Shown here one piece after another: positions 1 to 12,800 of a DNA stretch of 64,000 bases (positions are counted from its first letter, which is position 1; every line of letters starts with the position of its first letter). Below the pieces are notes generated by a model. It was given only the letters and a program-made list of their open reading frames with translations, did no database searches and was not told the origin of the DNA. The translations under genes and the position numbers were made by a program. The stretch comes from Dendrophyllia cribrosa (Eukaryota; Cnidaria; Anthozoa; Scleractinia; Dendrophylliidae). The stretch lies in assembly GCA_024195265.1 (NCBI GenBank), contig JAJLRJ010000002.1, forward strand, positions 16,378,764-16,442,763, written 5' to 3'.

Positions 1-135
1 ATCAAATGTGATTTCGTATAGGAACAGGCGCTCAAGAAATCAAAATTGACATTTTTGTAGAATTTTGACTTTGTTAGCCGCCCTTTTTGTCTCTTTTGTA
101 ATATTTTCTTTACTTCCATCTTTTTTTTTGTGATT
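1..135. repeat. Dispersed repeat fragment, family also at 6.7, 16.4 and 27.0 kb
   Basis: This stretch aligns by eye with 16460-16600 and 6800-6930: a shared order of 'gatttcgt', 'tcaagaaatcaa', 'ttttgtctttgtta' and 'gtctctttagt'-like blocks. It is a partial copy of a repeat of about 240 bp, family unknown. No coding potential. Confidence 0.5.
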
Positions 136-139
136 ATTT

Positions 140-205
140 CTTCTGATAACTCGAACCTTTGATAACTCGAACAGTTTTGTGTTTCCCGTCTGACGTTTGG
201 GGTTT
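140..205. repeat. Fragment of a repeat built on 'gataactcgaac'
   Basis: Contains two 'gataactcgaac' units followed by 'gtttccc', the same phrase that is tandemly repeated at 12610-13264 and 33055-33686. Probably a fragment of the same DNA-transposon-derived family. Confidence 0.5.
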
Positions 206-700
206 AATATTTATAATTATAATAATACCGAATTTATATAGAGCTATTTCCATCTAGGTCAATATTCTACTGTTGTCTTCAGTTGTGCATGTTAAGAAAG
301 CTAACGAATAATTTACCGAAATGGGTCAAACCAAGCAAGGAGCACTTTTTTATTTGCTTTCTGTGGATTAATTTTTGAGAACCGATGATGATGGGCGATA
401 TAAATAAATTAAATTGTAGCCCTGTGGGAAAGTTTAAGGCATGCATAAGCTAAAGGATAGGTTTTGGTAAGGAGCAATAAAAGATGAAAGAAATAAACGT
501 TACACGATCGTTAACTCGTGGTGTTAGTTGTTCTTTTGTTTCTTGAAGAGCGCAATCAACTTTTACTGCCGCGTAACTTTGACCTGATGAGCTGAATTCT
601 TCCTTTTCTATTTAACGGTTTATTTAGCGGTCTGTGCTTCTTTTGAGTTCCTGAGCCTGGGCGGCTTAAAGAGCATAAAGCTATGACAGTAAAACCTAGA
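206..700. other. No recognised gene
   Basis: A+T-rich DNA. No exon with convincing splice sites, no long open frame and no clear repeat was seen. Confidence 0.5.
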
Positions 701-706
701 TTGAAC

Positions 707-1068
707 CCCGGGGGGGGGGGGGGGGGGGTGGTACTCCCCCAAAATACCCATACGGGTATGTGCCACCCAACGGGGTCGTGATTTTGGGACTCCTGATCTA
801 GAACGGGGTATCCAATTTAGAGAAGTGTTCTAGAACGGGGTATCCAATTTAGAGAAGTGTTCTAGAACGGGGTATAATATTTCGAAAGCACGAAAGCTTC
901 AGATTATCAGCAGCCATTTTTTCTAGAACGGGGTATTAAAAATTGACCTTTTTGTTGAACGGGGTATCATTTTGAGTGCAAATTCTTTCTAAAACGGGGT
1001 CCAAATTTGGAGACCCGGACGGCACATACCCACCCAAAATATACCCGAGTATCCCTCCCCCCCCCCGG
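707..1068. mobile_element. Non-autonomous element with G/C-run ends and internal 'acggggta' repeats
   Basis: The left end (G run then 'tactcccccaaaatacccat', 'gggtatgtgcc') is an imperfect inverted repeat of the right end ('ggcacatacccacccaaaat', 'gagtatccc' then C run). The interior is a degenerate tandem array around 'tctagaacggggtat', including two near-identical 32-bp units at about 797-860. No open frame. MITE-like; superfamily not determined. Confidence 0.6.
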
Positions 1069-1162
1069 GGATTGAATATGGCACATCCAAAACTGTTACC
1101 TTTGCGGTCCGCAAAATGTGAGGATGATGTCATATGATGTGGGAATTCAGGCACTGCGCGGT

Positions 1163-1308
<146 letters not shown>

Positions 1309-1346
1309 GGAAATTCTCAATGAATAAATAAAAATCAGGACCAATA

Positions 1347-1519
1347 GAGCGTTTTCACTCACGTGACCAGCGGCCATATTGGTTTAATGAAACAAAAGAA
1401 AATGTTTGCATAAAAATAGAGTTCAATTCCCGGAGGATTGGTTTGGTACACCAATATGGCCGCCGTTTCTTTGTTTTGGAACACCAATATGGCCGCCGTG
1501 ACGTCATATGAAAACGCTC
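1347..1519. mobile_element. MITE with TA target duplication
   Basis: The ends 'GAGCGTTTTCA' and 'TGAAAACGCTC' are inverted repeats extending through a 'gtgac..cggccatattgg' / 'ccaatatggccg..gtgac' stem. TA dinucleotides flank both sides (1345-1346 and 1520-1521), as in Tc1/mariner-type insertion. 173 bp, non-coding. Confidence 0.75.
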
Positions 1520-1719
1520 TATACCAGACTAGTAAACGCGAACAAATTGAGATAAGAAATGAAACACAAACAGCGGTGATAAACATGGTAAACCAACGCA
1601 TTTTTATAAAAAAAATTGACGTTTCATATGCTAAGCGACATACATTTTCAAAAGTAACCGTTACAGTGTTTGAAAACTGTTTATATATCAAAAGTAGAGG
1701 TCTGGAACCAAGATGAAGA

Positions 1720-1925
1720 AAAACAATTTTTTTTTTTTAACTTTTTTTTATTATTATAATATAATATTTACGCTACTTACAATGCAATGCTTAGGAATAC
1801 ATTACTTACAATATGATACTCTATTTACAACACGTACAATACAATCCTCACACTACTTACAATGCAATGCTCTACTTATATACAATACGCTCAATACAAT
1901 ACTCACACTACTTACTAGGCATACC
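1720..1925. repeat. Low-complexity 'acttacaatgcaatgct' array
   Basis: Degenerate tandem units of about 35-45 bp containing 'ctacttacaatgcaatgct' and 'tacaata'. A short related 'acatt' run lies at about 2676-2697. No coding signal. Confidence 0.5.
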
Positions 1926-1929
1926 TATC

Positions 1930-2990
1930 GATAGAGTGCCAACGAGGAAATGATTTTGATTTGTGTGGCAACGGAATTATGTTTTTGACAGTTTGGTGGC
2001 CCTTTGACCACACTCACCGAAGAAATAAAAAATGTCATGCTTTGATCGGCTAACTGAAATCAAAATCGCTGTAATGTTGTAGTAAACATTTCATATCAGA
2101 CAATAAAGCAGCCAAGAAACGTTTTAAAAGCTATTGAAAACGTTTTAAAATGAGTAGAACGAGTAGAAAAAGGTTTGGAAATATGAAGCGTGCTGCAAAA
2201 GTTGAAATGGAGAATTCTTGTTCAAAGGCTAACCCTTTTACGTGTACAAAAACTTGTTTAGTGCCGGTTGTTAAGCCTTTTCACTCGTTCGAATTATCGT
2301 CAGTTTGCTCGACAGAACGAATTTCCCTTGTTTGTGTGTGAAGAAGCGCGACGGTTTGTCTAGACAAACAAAGTTGCATATTTTACGCTTGAACAAATAC
2401 CTAAAAAAGCGAGCCGTTCACGATGCTTTGTTTGGAAGGGAATTGTTGCAACGAAACACGTTAATTAAAATGAAGATTCTGACGCTGACATTATTTTAGG
2501 AGTTTAAAACATGCGATATGTGCAAAATCTTTTTAAAATCAGTTTGTAATTTCAAGAATTTCACTTCAGGAAGATTTTGGTCACGTGCTAGGCAACGGGT
2601 TCTTGGTGTGGCAATAACACGTCTTTTCATTGGCTCTAATAGTTCCCGCCTTGCAATTGGCTCAAACCAAAGTCTACATTACATTACATTACATTACCTT
2701 ACACTTTTTCAGGCTCGATCGAGAATTTTTCTGCCTTAGCACTTCCTCGCGCGGCACTATTCTCTGCCGCCTCGCCAGCCTCGCGTCTTCGCTCGGCTGG
2801 CTCGTTGGCAATAATGCAGTACTTACACTTTTTACAATACGACACTGGTTACATTACTTGTATATCGTCAGCTTAAATAATTTATTTTAAAGGACCAGTT
2901 GTAGTGTTCCACTCGTCTTTTCTTTTAAAGCTCATAAAAAACCTTGCTTTTACAATGAAGGATTTAAGGATTTGAAGAGGTTTGTTTATT
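1930..2990. other. No recognised gene
   Basis: Short open frames only, none with a recognisable domain or supported splice structure. Contains a short 'acatt' microsatellite near 2676-2697. Confidence 0.45.
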
Positions 2991-2994
2991 TGTT

Positions 2995-4835
2995 TATTTT
3001 TTCAAAAACCGCTGAACGATGTCAGAAAACTTGGAAACCCTTCTATGTTTGGGATTTTCTCTTGCATTTTACAAGTCCAGATAAAATATCTGGCAACAAG
3101 AAAGTAGAAATATTGTTGTGTGTGGGAAAGAATATCTGTTCTCAGACCTAGTATTATAGCCAAGGATAAATTATCAATTTTTGTCGTTGAACACTTTTCA
3201 TAGAACCATTTTCCAAAACCCTGCCAGAAAAGTGACGTTTCGTTACAGTACCAGAATAAATGAATTAGTGTTTCTTTCTCTCCACTACAGAAAGTGCAAA
3301 TATCATTATTCCAATTTTATTTAAAAAGTCATTTGTTGCTAGTCTTCGATGAAGCAGTTTAAACTGGAAAATAATTAATTTGGATATTTTTGTACAGCGA
3401 AAAGGTAGTTTGTAAACAGCCTGCCAGTTAAGATCAGTGCATTGTAAATTGCAGTCAATAATCCACTTATTTTGGCTTTTACTGGGGCAACTCTGTTTTA
3501 AGCTGACAAGTTTCTAGTAAGCTATTCTGTTACATTTGTTAGCTTTTATAAAATTATCGGCAAAACTAACATAGTTTATGTTATTTACAAATTGGTCTTC
3601 TTTGTCTCTTCTAAGGGCTTTTATAGCAGATACAACACCTTGAAAGACAAGAAAGTTTGTTTTGATGTCAAAGCGGTCTTTGAAGTTAGAGAAAGATAAA
3701 AAACTGTTCTCATCTATCATAAGATGTCCAACTGTCAGTTTATTCCTTTAGCGGACCATGATTTATAGTATATTGGCTTATTCCCCACCCTTATAAGAGA
3801 ATTGTGCCAGGGGTTCAGCGAAAAAAAATGTTTTACATATTTTACGCTATCGTCAAAACTAATTTCTGACCATATTTGCAAAATTTCAGACGTAAAGGCG
3901 TCAGATACTTTAATATACCGAGACAGATCACTTTTATTAAGGTTTCCTTTGAAAATGTCAGGTCCTCCATACTCTTGTAATTCAAAGTCAAAAAAAAAAG
4001 TTTCCATTTACCATAATTGTCTCTGTCTAAGTATTTTTTAACCCAGGTTGATTTGAGCGCTTTATTAAAAGACTTAAGGTCGATCATCTTTAATCCTCCG
4101 TTTTCATAATCACTAATCATAACGCCGTTCGCTTGATTTTGTCCCCCTTTCCATCCCAAAGGAAATTATAGAAAACCTTGTTAATCTCATCTTTGTGGTT
4201 TGTTTGTAGGGGAGAAAGAATATAAACGAGTTGTGAGGCAATTAAACTCTTTAAAACAACAATTTTCCCCAGAAGGCTTAAGCGGCGGTATTCCCAGCAG
4301 CTTAAGCAATTTTTAACTTTTTCTAACTTTTCACTGTAATTTTCGTTCATAGTTACAGTAGGATCTGTTGATATCCAAACGCCAAGAGCCTTTACTTTGT
4401 GTTTGACCCATTTAAGATTCTTTTCAGGACAGAAAATTTCTTGGCGTCCTGTGCAAGATCCGATCCAAAGTATTTCAGTTTTTTTGTTGTTAAGCCGCAG
4501 GCCAGATATAGCACTAAAACGTTCTAGGTCATGCAAAGTGGACACGAAGGACGTCTGGGAACCATCAAGAATGATTGTAGTGTCATCGGCATATTGACTA
4601 ATTTTGATTTCTTTACCATGCACTAAAATTCCTTTTATAGCGTTGTTTCTTCTGATTTTTTCAGCTAATATTTCCACACCAAGAATAAAGATGTAAGGGG
4701 AAAGGGGGCAGCCTTGCCTAACTCCTCTTTCAGGTGTAAAAAAACTACTTGCCCACCAATTGTTTAAGATTTTAAGATACAGCTTTCTATACTTTGATAA
4801 TACAATTTAATCCAGTTTATAATTGATGGTCCAAA
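2995..4835 (-). pseudogene. LINE non-LTR retrotransposon remnant: reverse transcriptase and C-terminal Cys/His region
   Basis: Read on the minus strand, about 4780-4680 encodes 'ERGVRQGCPLSPYIFIL', the conserved RT block before the active site. The following frame (4677-4117) holds 'QYADDT', the catalytic Y-A-D-D box, then the 'GLRLNNKKTEILWIG' and 'LLGKIVVLKSL' blocks typical of L1-type RT thumb regions. Further fragments at 4159-3842, 4007-3735 and 3720-3514, and finally 'CTFCSGEKETLIHLFWYC' at about 3320-3260, match the zf-RVT type C-terminal motif. The stop falls near 3000. The endonuclease and 5' part are missing and the frame is broken several times, so it is dead. The tandem duplication breakpoint lies inside it at about 3823. 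Confidence 0.85.
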
Positions 4836-4904
4836 ATTAAAAGACTCTAATGTTTTCCATGAAGATGAAGAAAAACAATCTTAGAAACAATCTTAGAATC
4901 CGTG

Positions 4905-5110
4905 CAAACTGAGATAAGCATAAGCATATACGCGCAAGCATAAGCCAAAGAATCAATTTTCTGCTTATGTCAACGTTCCGGGCTTTCACTTGACGCAAAT
5001 TCTTAAGTTTCCGCTTATGCTTGTGCTTACATCGCTAGTGAAAACCAGACTTGAGGTATTTCGTTGTTTTCTCTTATGCTCATGCTTATGTGGCTAGTGA
5101 AAAGTACACT
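4905..5110. repeat. Inverted-repeat element with 'gcataagc' / 'gcttatgc' motifs
   Basis: Several 'gataagcataagc', 'gcaagcataagcc' units face 'cttatgcttgtgctta' and 'cttatgctcatgcttatg' units, with 'gctagtgaaaa' repeated at 5034 and 5093. MITE-like, non-coding; second copy at 25195-25400. Confidence 0.5.
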
Positions 5111-6724
5111 TCAAGGCGAGAAATTCATTCTTGAGCTATCAAACGCTAAGTTCATTCACATCGGCCACAGACATCGTAACACTTAAGAGCTACATAGCAG
5201 TACATACATGTAGAACAAGAACCGGGTTATTTCATGATTCGGCGAGTCACAGGCTAGGGTTAAGCAGATACTCACATTAAATAATAGGTATCATATAAGG
5301 CCTTCTTAACATATATTATTATAATATTTGCCTATTTTAAGAAAAAAAATGGATTCACAAATCAATAAAAGTTACAACAAAAATTTAAAATGACATTGAA
5401 AACATTATAAGAAAAACCTAAAAACAAAGCGGCTCGTAGAATCATGAAGAGTATTTGTTCCTGTTGGTATCCAAGAAAGGGGTAGAGTAAACATTTCTAG
5501 AACGCAACTTTCAATTATGCCTAGCAGCGTTAGCAAAAATTGGCAATTTGCATTTTTGTAAACATAATTTCTGACAGGTTTTTAAAAAGGGAAAATAAAT
5601 GAACAGACTTTAAATTAAATAAGAATCACATTACATACCTTGACGGTTAGGCCACTGAACCTGAACTTGTATTAGGAAGGAACAATCATGCGTCACCTCA
5701 CTGGAAGCAATTCCGGTATATTTTCTTTTTTTTAATCAGGAGATGTGAATTTGAACAAAGCAAGATCAATATTCAATGTACAAAACAGAAATATTAAGGT
5801 TGGTACGCAGAAAAAGCTTTACAAGCTTAAGTTTGTGCATGACATAGTCGTAAACATATAAATTGCATAGCGGGTATCAGTGGGCGAGATTTTTTGCCGA
5901 ATTTCGAGCCGCCCAAAGCGAAACTTGTCAAAGAACAGCGAGACCAATGATACCCAACTGAAATCACGAACTCTAGAAGGTTAATTAGCATTGATGTCTC
6001 TTTTGCAAATTTGCTAACATATTATGTTACTGAACTAGCATGACTGAGATAGTCATTATTGCTCAAGTTCTTCCAATTCAACGCAAGTTTGTAAAACGAG
6101 CCGAGGCGAGGTCTATAAAATTGCAAAAAAGAACGAGGCCAATATTTACCACATACGGACCGAACAAGCTAGTTAAACGAATAAATTATTTTATTGTTAC
6201 GGTTCTTTTGCAAATTTGTCGACAACTTAACGTGCTCCACAAAGACGAAAGTATATTTAAGTACAAATATAACTTTTATTCATCAGGACTGAGTCACGCA
6301 TGTTGACAAATTTTATAAAACGTATATTGAAATATACTGTTCTTGTTCATTTCATTGTTGTGATATGACCGGCTGAGATAAAGGCGGGGTCCACATTTGA
6401 AAATGAAAATAACTGTGCCAAATAATTAGTTTCCATACCTGGACCTTGCGCTTGGTCATATTATGGAGAGAAACTAATGGTTCTGGCAATGCATAGTTTT
6501 TAATTACATATAAGAAGTTTGTTGTTCTGCCTTTGACAGCAAAACCAGAGATGAGATGTTACAGAAGATGCCAAACGATGGAAACGACTTGGTAAAACTC
6601 TGAAGCCTGACGATCTTCAAAGTGGCAGCTGTTCCGCCAAGATAACAATTGTGTTTACCTAATTTCCATGTCATATCGCCAAATGCCACCAAATATACAA
6701 CTAAATTGGATAATAATATTCTAT
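5111..6724. other. No recognised gene
   Basis: A+T-rich, near-identical to 25403-27018. Small open frames have no recognisable domains. No repeat structure noted. Confidence 0.45.
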
Positions 6725-6980
6725 AGAGCAAAACAGAAGCAGTAGTTTGGAGAAAAAGTGCAGGATTACAAGGATAGAAGTGGGTTACAGTTCATCAATT
6801 TTGATTTAGCCGGTGACAGGCGGTTAATTAAGAAATCAAAGTTTCCATTTTGGTGAAATTTTGAGTTTAACTTTGTCTTTTTATTTCATATCTATTTCCG
6901 TTCATCACTTTTGGCGATTTTTTTTCTTTCTGTTTTAAGATAATAAAACAAGCCTTTAAAGCAAGCTCCCGCGCCCAATC
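6725..6980. repeat. Dispersed repeat, about 240-bp family
   Basis: Matches 16397-16650 from 'gagcaaaacag.agcagtagttt.gag' through 'aagtgcaggatt.caaggat', 'tcaagaaatcaa' and 'tatcacttttggc' to the 'aagataataaa' end. The copies are diverged, so this is a dispersed repeat and not part of the recent duplication. Copy B version at 27019-27275. Confidence 0.55.
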
Positions 6981-8129
6981 ATGAAAACACGATATTTCAG
7001 CCGGAAAACTGTCCCTTTAATAACGAGTCATGGAAAAAGGAATATTTCGAAGGTTAGAGAACTTTGCATTCGCCCGCCATTTTTGTTAACTACTGACGTC
7101 ACTACTGAGGTACATATTCCAACTGGAACTACAATCACAGACAAAAATGTTGGCGGAAGGTTGGCAGTTTTTACCATTAAATTCTTTCTCTCCCCTCCCT
7201 CTTTTACAAGGTTAGTGCAGACGAGGTTCATGCGGGGGAGTCTTTTCACATGCAATTTTTTTTAATGATATCCTCCCGCAATATCCCAATATTGGGTTGC
7301 CCTACTCCAACGCTATTAAATCATCAATAATATATTAAGATGGGTGAGGGTCTTAGTAACGATTTTTTTTTGCCTGATATATCGGTCGCTCCAGTGTTAG
7401 AAATTTTACGTTACAACGGCCGTATACATTTTTGACAAACGCGGGCAGAAGTTCCGCCAACACTGCAGGCCTTTCTTAAGAACGCAAATCAGCGAAATCA
7501 GTTTACGAGTGGTCTGCTCAGGAACCAATCAGAATTAGTTCTTTTGGACCAGCTATGTTTTATTGAGTTTATTCTGTCAATTATGACGTATTAGTGATTT
7601 TCGTATTGCTTAGAGTTGTTAGTCAGTAGAATTTGATGCAACCTGATTTAAAAATACCGTATTTGCTCTGCATGCCGTATTGTAGTCGTGCCTTGGCTCT
7701 GAGCCAAGCCGACGACTCTATAAAATGGGCTGCAATTTGTGAAAACTGAGTTGGGATTTTTCAAGTGGTTTATAGCCTGAGGCGAAGTGTTAGTGACGTC
7801 ATATCGTTGATATATCAATTTCAAGCTCATGGATGATTGGATTTATTTACAACATAAGAAAAAGGAAAATGACGATACAAAACATATCAAGTAAAAGGAA
7901 CTTACATTATTGCCGGGTTTGGCGAGAGTTCCATTCGATAACGATTTCGTTTTCTTTCTTTTCGAGCAACAAATATATGGATGCATTAAGTTGACCTTTC
8001 ATGCATGAGTGATTGCGAAAGACTGATTAAAGGTTTCAAATGACGTACAGTGTAGTAACGTTCGTGACAGATCACCTAGTGTGACCGGAAAAGCGACTGT
8101 ACATGTAAAACAAATCATAACAGTACGTA
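6981..8129. other. No recognised gene; one short repeat fragment
   Basis: At 7216-7262 'acgaggttcatgcgggggag' and 'cacatgcaa' resemble the hairpin element at 57580-57689. Overlapping open frames on both strands at 6981-7265 have no recognisable domain and are left out. Confidence 0.4.
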
Positions 8130-8488
8130 GGCCCGGTTCAGACGCCGAACTTTTCATCAGCCGAACTTAATACCTTGAATTAAGTACATGAAAAGTTCGG
8201 CATTCGGCTCAGCCGTTCTTCCCGCCTGGCTCAGCCGGGAATTTCGGCTTTGGAACGGCTTTGATTCAGACGCCGAACTTTTCATGAGCCGAACCTAATG
8301 CATAAAGTTATTATAACTTATTTTACATGCAGTTTCTCGTATGTTTACACTTTGCCTGAAAACCTCTGTCCTTTCGATAAGTTCGGCGTCTGAATCAACA
8401 GGCGTACTTTTGTCAGTTTTGTTAATTTGGGTCGGTCCAAATTCGAATTAAGTCGGCTCATGAAAAGTTCGGCGTCTGAACTGGGCCC
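8130..8488. mobile_element. MITE with about 28-bp terminal inverted repeats
   Basis: Left end 'GGCCCGGTTCAGACGCCGAA' is the inverted repeat of the right end 'TTCGGCGTCTGAACTGGGCC'. The same phrase recurs inside at about 8270-8300 and 8380-8395, so the element looks nested. Copy B version at 28597-28989 carries about 50 bp more internal sequence. Non-coding. Confidence 0.75.
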
Positions 8489-9670
8489 TTACAAGACCCT
8501 AAAGCTTATTAAAGCACGACTTCACTACTCGAAGAGTTGTTGTTCTTGTTTATTGTATATTTTTATTTTAATTTATTTTTACATATTTGTAGGTTACGTT
8601 AGGTTGTTAGTGAATAAAACAAAGGGCTCTTAAGAGCCATCTCGTGAATACGAAACAACGTAAAGTTAAGTCTATAGATCGGTTTTAATTTTCCATACTG
8701 AGTTTGAGGTCAAAGAATTGAAACAGATTTAAAACGACCAAAACATCTTAGCGTGACATTATGTGCATTATGTGAAACGAGACTGTCTTGACAACTCTCA
8801 CAACTGGATGACGTAATACACTGGTGAATTAAAATACAGCAATCAACTTATAACAACTAGTATACGCGATAAAAACGATATTCCAAGCTGGGAAAATATA
8901 AAGTGGGATTGATTGACTTATGGTTCTCGGCATATTTACTTTACGGTGACTTTCACAAACCAAATATCTCGCACAGAATATTCCATTGACCCGTGAAACA
9001 CGTAAGAGATGTCAGAAGAAAGGAAGTCACGGCTTCTTTTTGCCACAGAATGTTAAGTACACCGAGACAACGAAACTGTTATTCCCGAGCAAAAGCCTCA
9101 AAGAGTGGTTATGATAAACTATACATTTTAAAATCAATGTTGTCGTCACGCTGTCGTCAGTCTCGATAGACGTTCTGAATTTGTTAAATCGGTTAAAAAA
9201 ATAAGATAATATAAATGGAACATATTTAGAAACGAAAATAATCGGGTTGATGTGCAGTTGTTGTGGTTTGTGGCGGCGTGTTTGTATGTATTAACCACGT
9301 AAATAACTCAGTATGGAATTGCTGTACGTTGGTTCGAAATATCGGCGGTGGGAAGTTGAGACCCGGCTGAAGCGCAGTATTATACACAGTTTTGTATTGT
9401 AATAGAAATACAACTTGACTGCATGGAAAGGAGAATTATACTTTTTTCACTTAGCTTTGTTTAGATTCTGATCAGTTTGTCTAAAAGGAACACTTGCAAT
9501 TTTTAAATTAGTTAAAACAGATAATTAAAACCATTGCTAAAATAATTGAACGTCATATCCTGTTTCTGTTGACATTCAATATAGAGAGGCGGAACTGACA
9601 TCAAAGCTTTAAGTGGAAGTAAGTTTGCGGTTCTTTTGAAAGTTTCCAAAAAGGCGCCCCCGTGGTAAGC
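8489..9670. other. Upstream region of gene A, no gene recognised
   Basis: Non-coding by inspection. It ends in the promoter of gene A. Conserved with 28990-30150 apart from scattered differences. Confidence 0.4.
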
Positions 9671-9674
9671 AAAA

Positions 9675-9686
9675 GGGTATAAATTG
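9675..9686 (+). promoter_or_regulatory. TATA box of gene A
   Basis: 'GGGTATAAATTG' lies about 100 bp before the start codon at 9780. The other genes of the family have a TATA-like box at about the same distance (30157, 58371 and 62898). Confidence 0.6.
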
Positions 9687-9779
9687 TAAGCAAATTAAAT
9701 TATCTGATCACAAGAATGAAAAAGCGTAAAAACTTCATTGATTCGAGAAAGTGAAGGCGAAGGAAAGAATCAAACGAAG

Positions 9780-9806
9780 ATGAAGACGCTTTTGTTTTCT
9801 TTGACG
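9780..9806 (+). CDS. Gene A exon 1: start of signal peptide
   Basis: Codes MKTLLFSLT and ends at ACG|gtaagc, phase 0. The same mini-exon, ending Ser-Leu/Phe-Thr before gtaag/gtaaa, is found at 30261, 58243 (-), 62987 and, altered, at 20910 (-). This repetition across paralogs supports the start. Confidence 0.8.
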
Positions 9807-12800
9807 GTAAGCCTAGATAAGTGCACTTTAAATAACACAGCATTAGTGATTTTAACATTTTTGCACTCTCTGTTTTAGTTTAGTAAATTTAGTTTTTCCA
9901 ACGTATATGGTACGCGAATGACTAATTGTCTCGATTATCTTTGCTCGTGCCACGCGGTGCAGCGTTCGAAGCAATTGCAATATATATACACGATAAAAAT
10001 GAAATAACTGTTCCATAGATATCTTATTTTTCAAGCTAAGATTGCTTACATTTGTGTCCTCAGGCTAAGTTTGTGTCATCAGAGCACAGTGAATTGACGA
10101 CCTGTGCTGTTTAAATCGAATGATATCAAGAAGTATAAAAAGAAAGTCGAAATCTCCTAAGATATAAAATGTGCTTAGGTTTGTCAAACGCAATACTATA
10201 AAAATTATTTAAATTCTTGAATATAACATTTCTTTAGAGTTTATTTGTTTCCAAAAAACATTTAACTTTTTTCTCACGTCTTTCTTTATATGTAAATGTG
10301 CTGGCAAAATAAAAGGTTAAATCCAGATCACACTTGAAGTGATTTTTCTTTTCGTGGAACTTGAGCCGATGTTGCAAATTTATGATATTGAAAGGGGACA
10401 GTAGAATGCCTAAAATGTGTGCAATTCCACAATGGAGTTCGGCTCCATCAAATCCTATACCAATTGCAGAACATTTTAGGAGGAGCCACATGTTAGAGTA
10501 ATGGCATATGAACTGATAAGCAACTAATTTTAGTGTTCGTTTTAAGCATGAATTTCGTGTTACACGAAATTCAGCACAGAAAGAGATCAAGGCGCGCACA
10601 GCATTTTGGGTGAAGGTGGGCCTTTAAACTCATTTTGTAACAATATCCGGCGACGCTGACTCGACAACCTAGAATGTCAGTAATTTATATGCCATGATAC
10701 TGCAAAAGCACATTCGCTGTCGTGATTTAACAATGTAAAACTAACTTGTTGCAGCAAGTATGCAACATAGTTAGGCTGATAGAAGTTAACTGAGGCCAGT
10801 ATTAACAACAACAACAGCAACAAGTAGCTTTGTTATATAGACCCTTTTAATAAATACCAGATTGCATCACATTCCGCTATTGATGTCAAATGTATTCTTT
10901 TGAATTGCAAGAGAATTCAAAAGAATATGTTTGACGTCATTAGCGGAAAATGATGCATCGTGGTATTTATTAAAGGTGTCTATAGCTGGAGTTTTTCTCA
11001 ATACAACGCGAGCGTTGATTGGTTGATTCATGGTCACATGACATCTAACAGACAAACTGTTTCCCGCCAATTGTCGTAAGCGGACAACATTTGCGAAAGC
11101 GGGCAACAATTTTGACGTCAGAGGGTAACATTGCACCGTTGCCCGCTAGCGCACTAGACTGCAAAACAGTCCGTATTTTTGCGCGAGTCCTCCGAAAAAA
11201 AGTGCGCGACCGAAAAGATCTAAAGCGAGTATGGATACATAGAGTGAGGCTGGGGCTCGACGCTTCCCCCGTATTGCTTCGAACCTCGCATGGCTTAAAC
11301 TAGCGCACGTGATCAGACCGTGACAAAAGGTGGCATGATTATGATGCGATTGATGTTTACCTCGAGTGCTCGGCGCGTTTATCAAACTGTGTTGTGTTGT
11401 GTTTTTTGTGTTGCTGTATAACAAATCACTTAATCACTGTTTCTTTGGGAAACAGTGAATTTTGCTTCCCGAGAATCTCGATGTTTCCCTTCGGAACCAG
11501 TCATTAAGTGTTTATTATTTGCATGACCATAAATGCGTACAGATTGCAAAAGCATACAGCTTAACAAAAAGTGGAAATAATTGTAATGTAAGACATTAAG
11601 TTAAATAAGTGTGGATTTATAATAGAAAATCTAAGCAGAAAAAGATGAACTTCATCATTTGAATATTATAACAAAGTAATGATGGGTTACAAATTGGGTG
11701 AAGGGTGTAGCGAATTCACCTGTTCACAAGCATATACGTTTTCCATAATTAATGTGCAACGTATTCGTTTATGGCCGCGTTAACTGATGTGGAAATAACT
11801 TTAACCAGTACTGGTTTCCAGAAAATCCGCCTGTTTTTACTTTACTCTAAAAATCGCCTTTGTTGACCTAAATCGACGCAATTAAAGGCCATGGCTTTAA
11901 ATGCTGTTTTTGTGTTTGATTACGTGATTTTTTTAAATATATTTAAGCATTTCAAGGGTTGTCCGTTACTAACACACGTTGATAACGCTTGTTGTTGGTA
12001 GGTGATTACCTGCATTGTGGTCTCTCAATCGGCACTTTTTCCCTATCTAACCTGGGTGAATGAACTTGAAGATGTAAATCCGGAGGCCCCCCTAGAACAC
12101 CAAGAGCAAGGTAGGAATCATGCATAACTAGAGCTATAACTAACCTAGGGGTATTTAAAACTTGGATCTGGCAAACGTCTACAGGTGCGAGAGCAAGTTT
12201 ACCAGTTTGCATAGGTCAGTTTAAACGAGGCCGGTAATTGACCAACCAAACTATTGCTTACATATCAACGGTATTGTGCAAAGTAAAGCAAACGAATTTC
12301 GCTCTTTGTTCTCACGAAAATTGTACGATGTTTCGTCATTCTTCTGATTTATTCCCATGTCAGTTTGGTAAAAGCTGTCATCTTCAACAGTGGCCAACAA
12401 CTCATAACGTTTTCTCACCACCAGGGAAGCAGCTGGGATGGCGCCGTAGTGTATTCGCCTTCCTGTTTTGACCAGTAAAACCAGGTTCAATCCCAGAGTC
12501 GACGCCATGTATGGTGTATGGGTCAAGTTTGTTGCCGTTGGCTCACGTCCCTCTTCCGAGGGTTTTTCTCAGGGTCCTTCGGGTATCTCCGTTCTGAAAA
12601 AAGCGAAAGGAACTACACCCCGCTAATTAACTCGAACTCGGATAACTCGAACTCCCCGCTAACTCGAACTAAGTTCGATTTCCCCTGGATTTGGTCCCAT
12701 TTCTGAGTTATTTTTACTCGAATAACTTGAACTCGGATAACTCGAACTCGGATAACTCGAATTCCCCGCTAACTCAAACTATTTTTCGTTTCCCTTGGCC

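Noticed and set aside
6981..7265. 94-residue plus frame and 75-residue minus frame, identical in copies A and B
   Set aside because: This block is almost unchanged between copies regardless of coding; no domain, no splice support.
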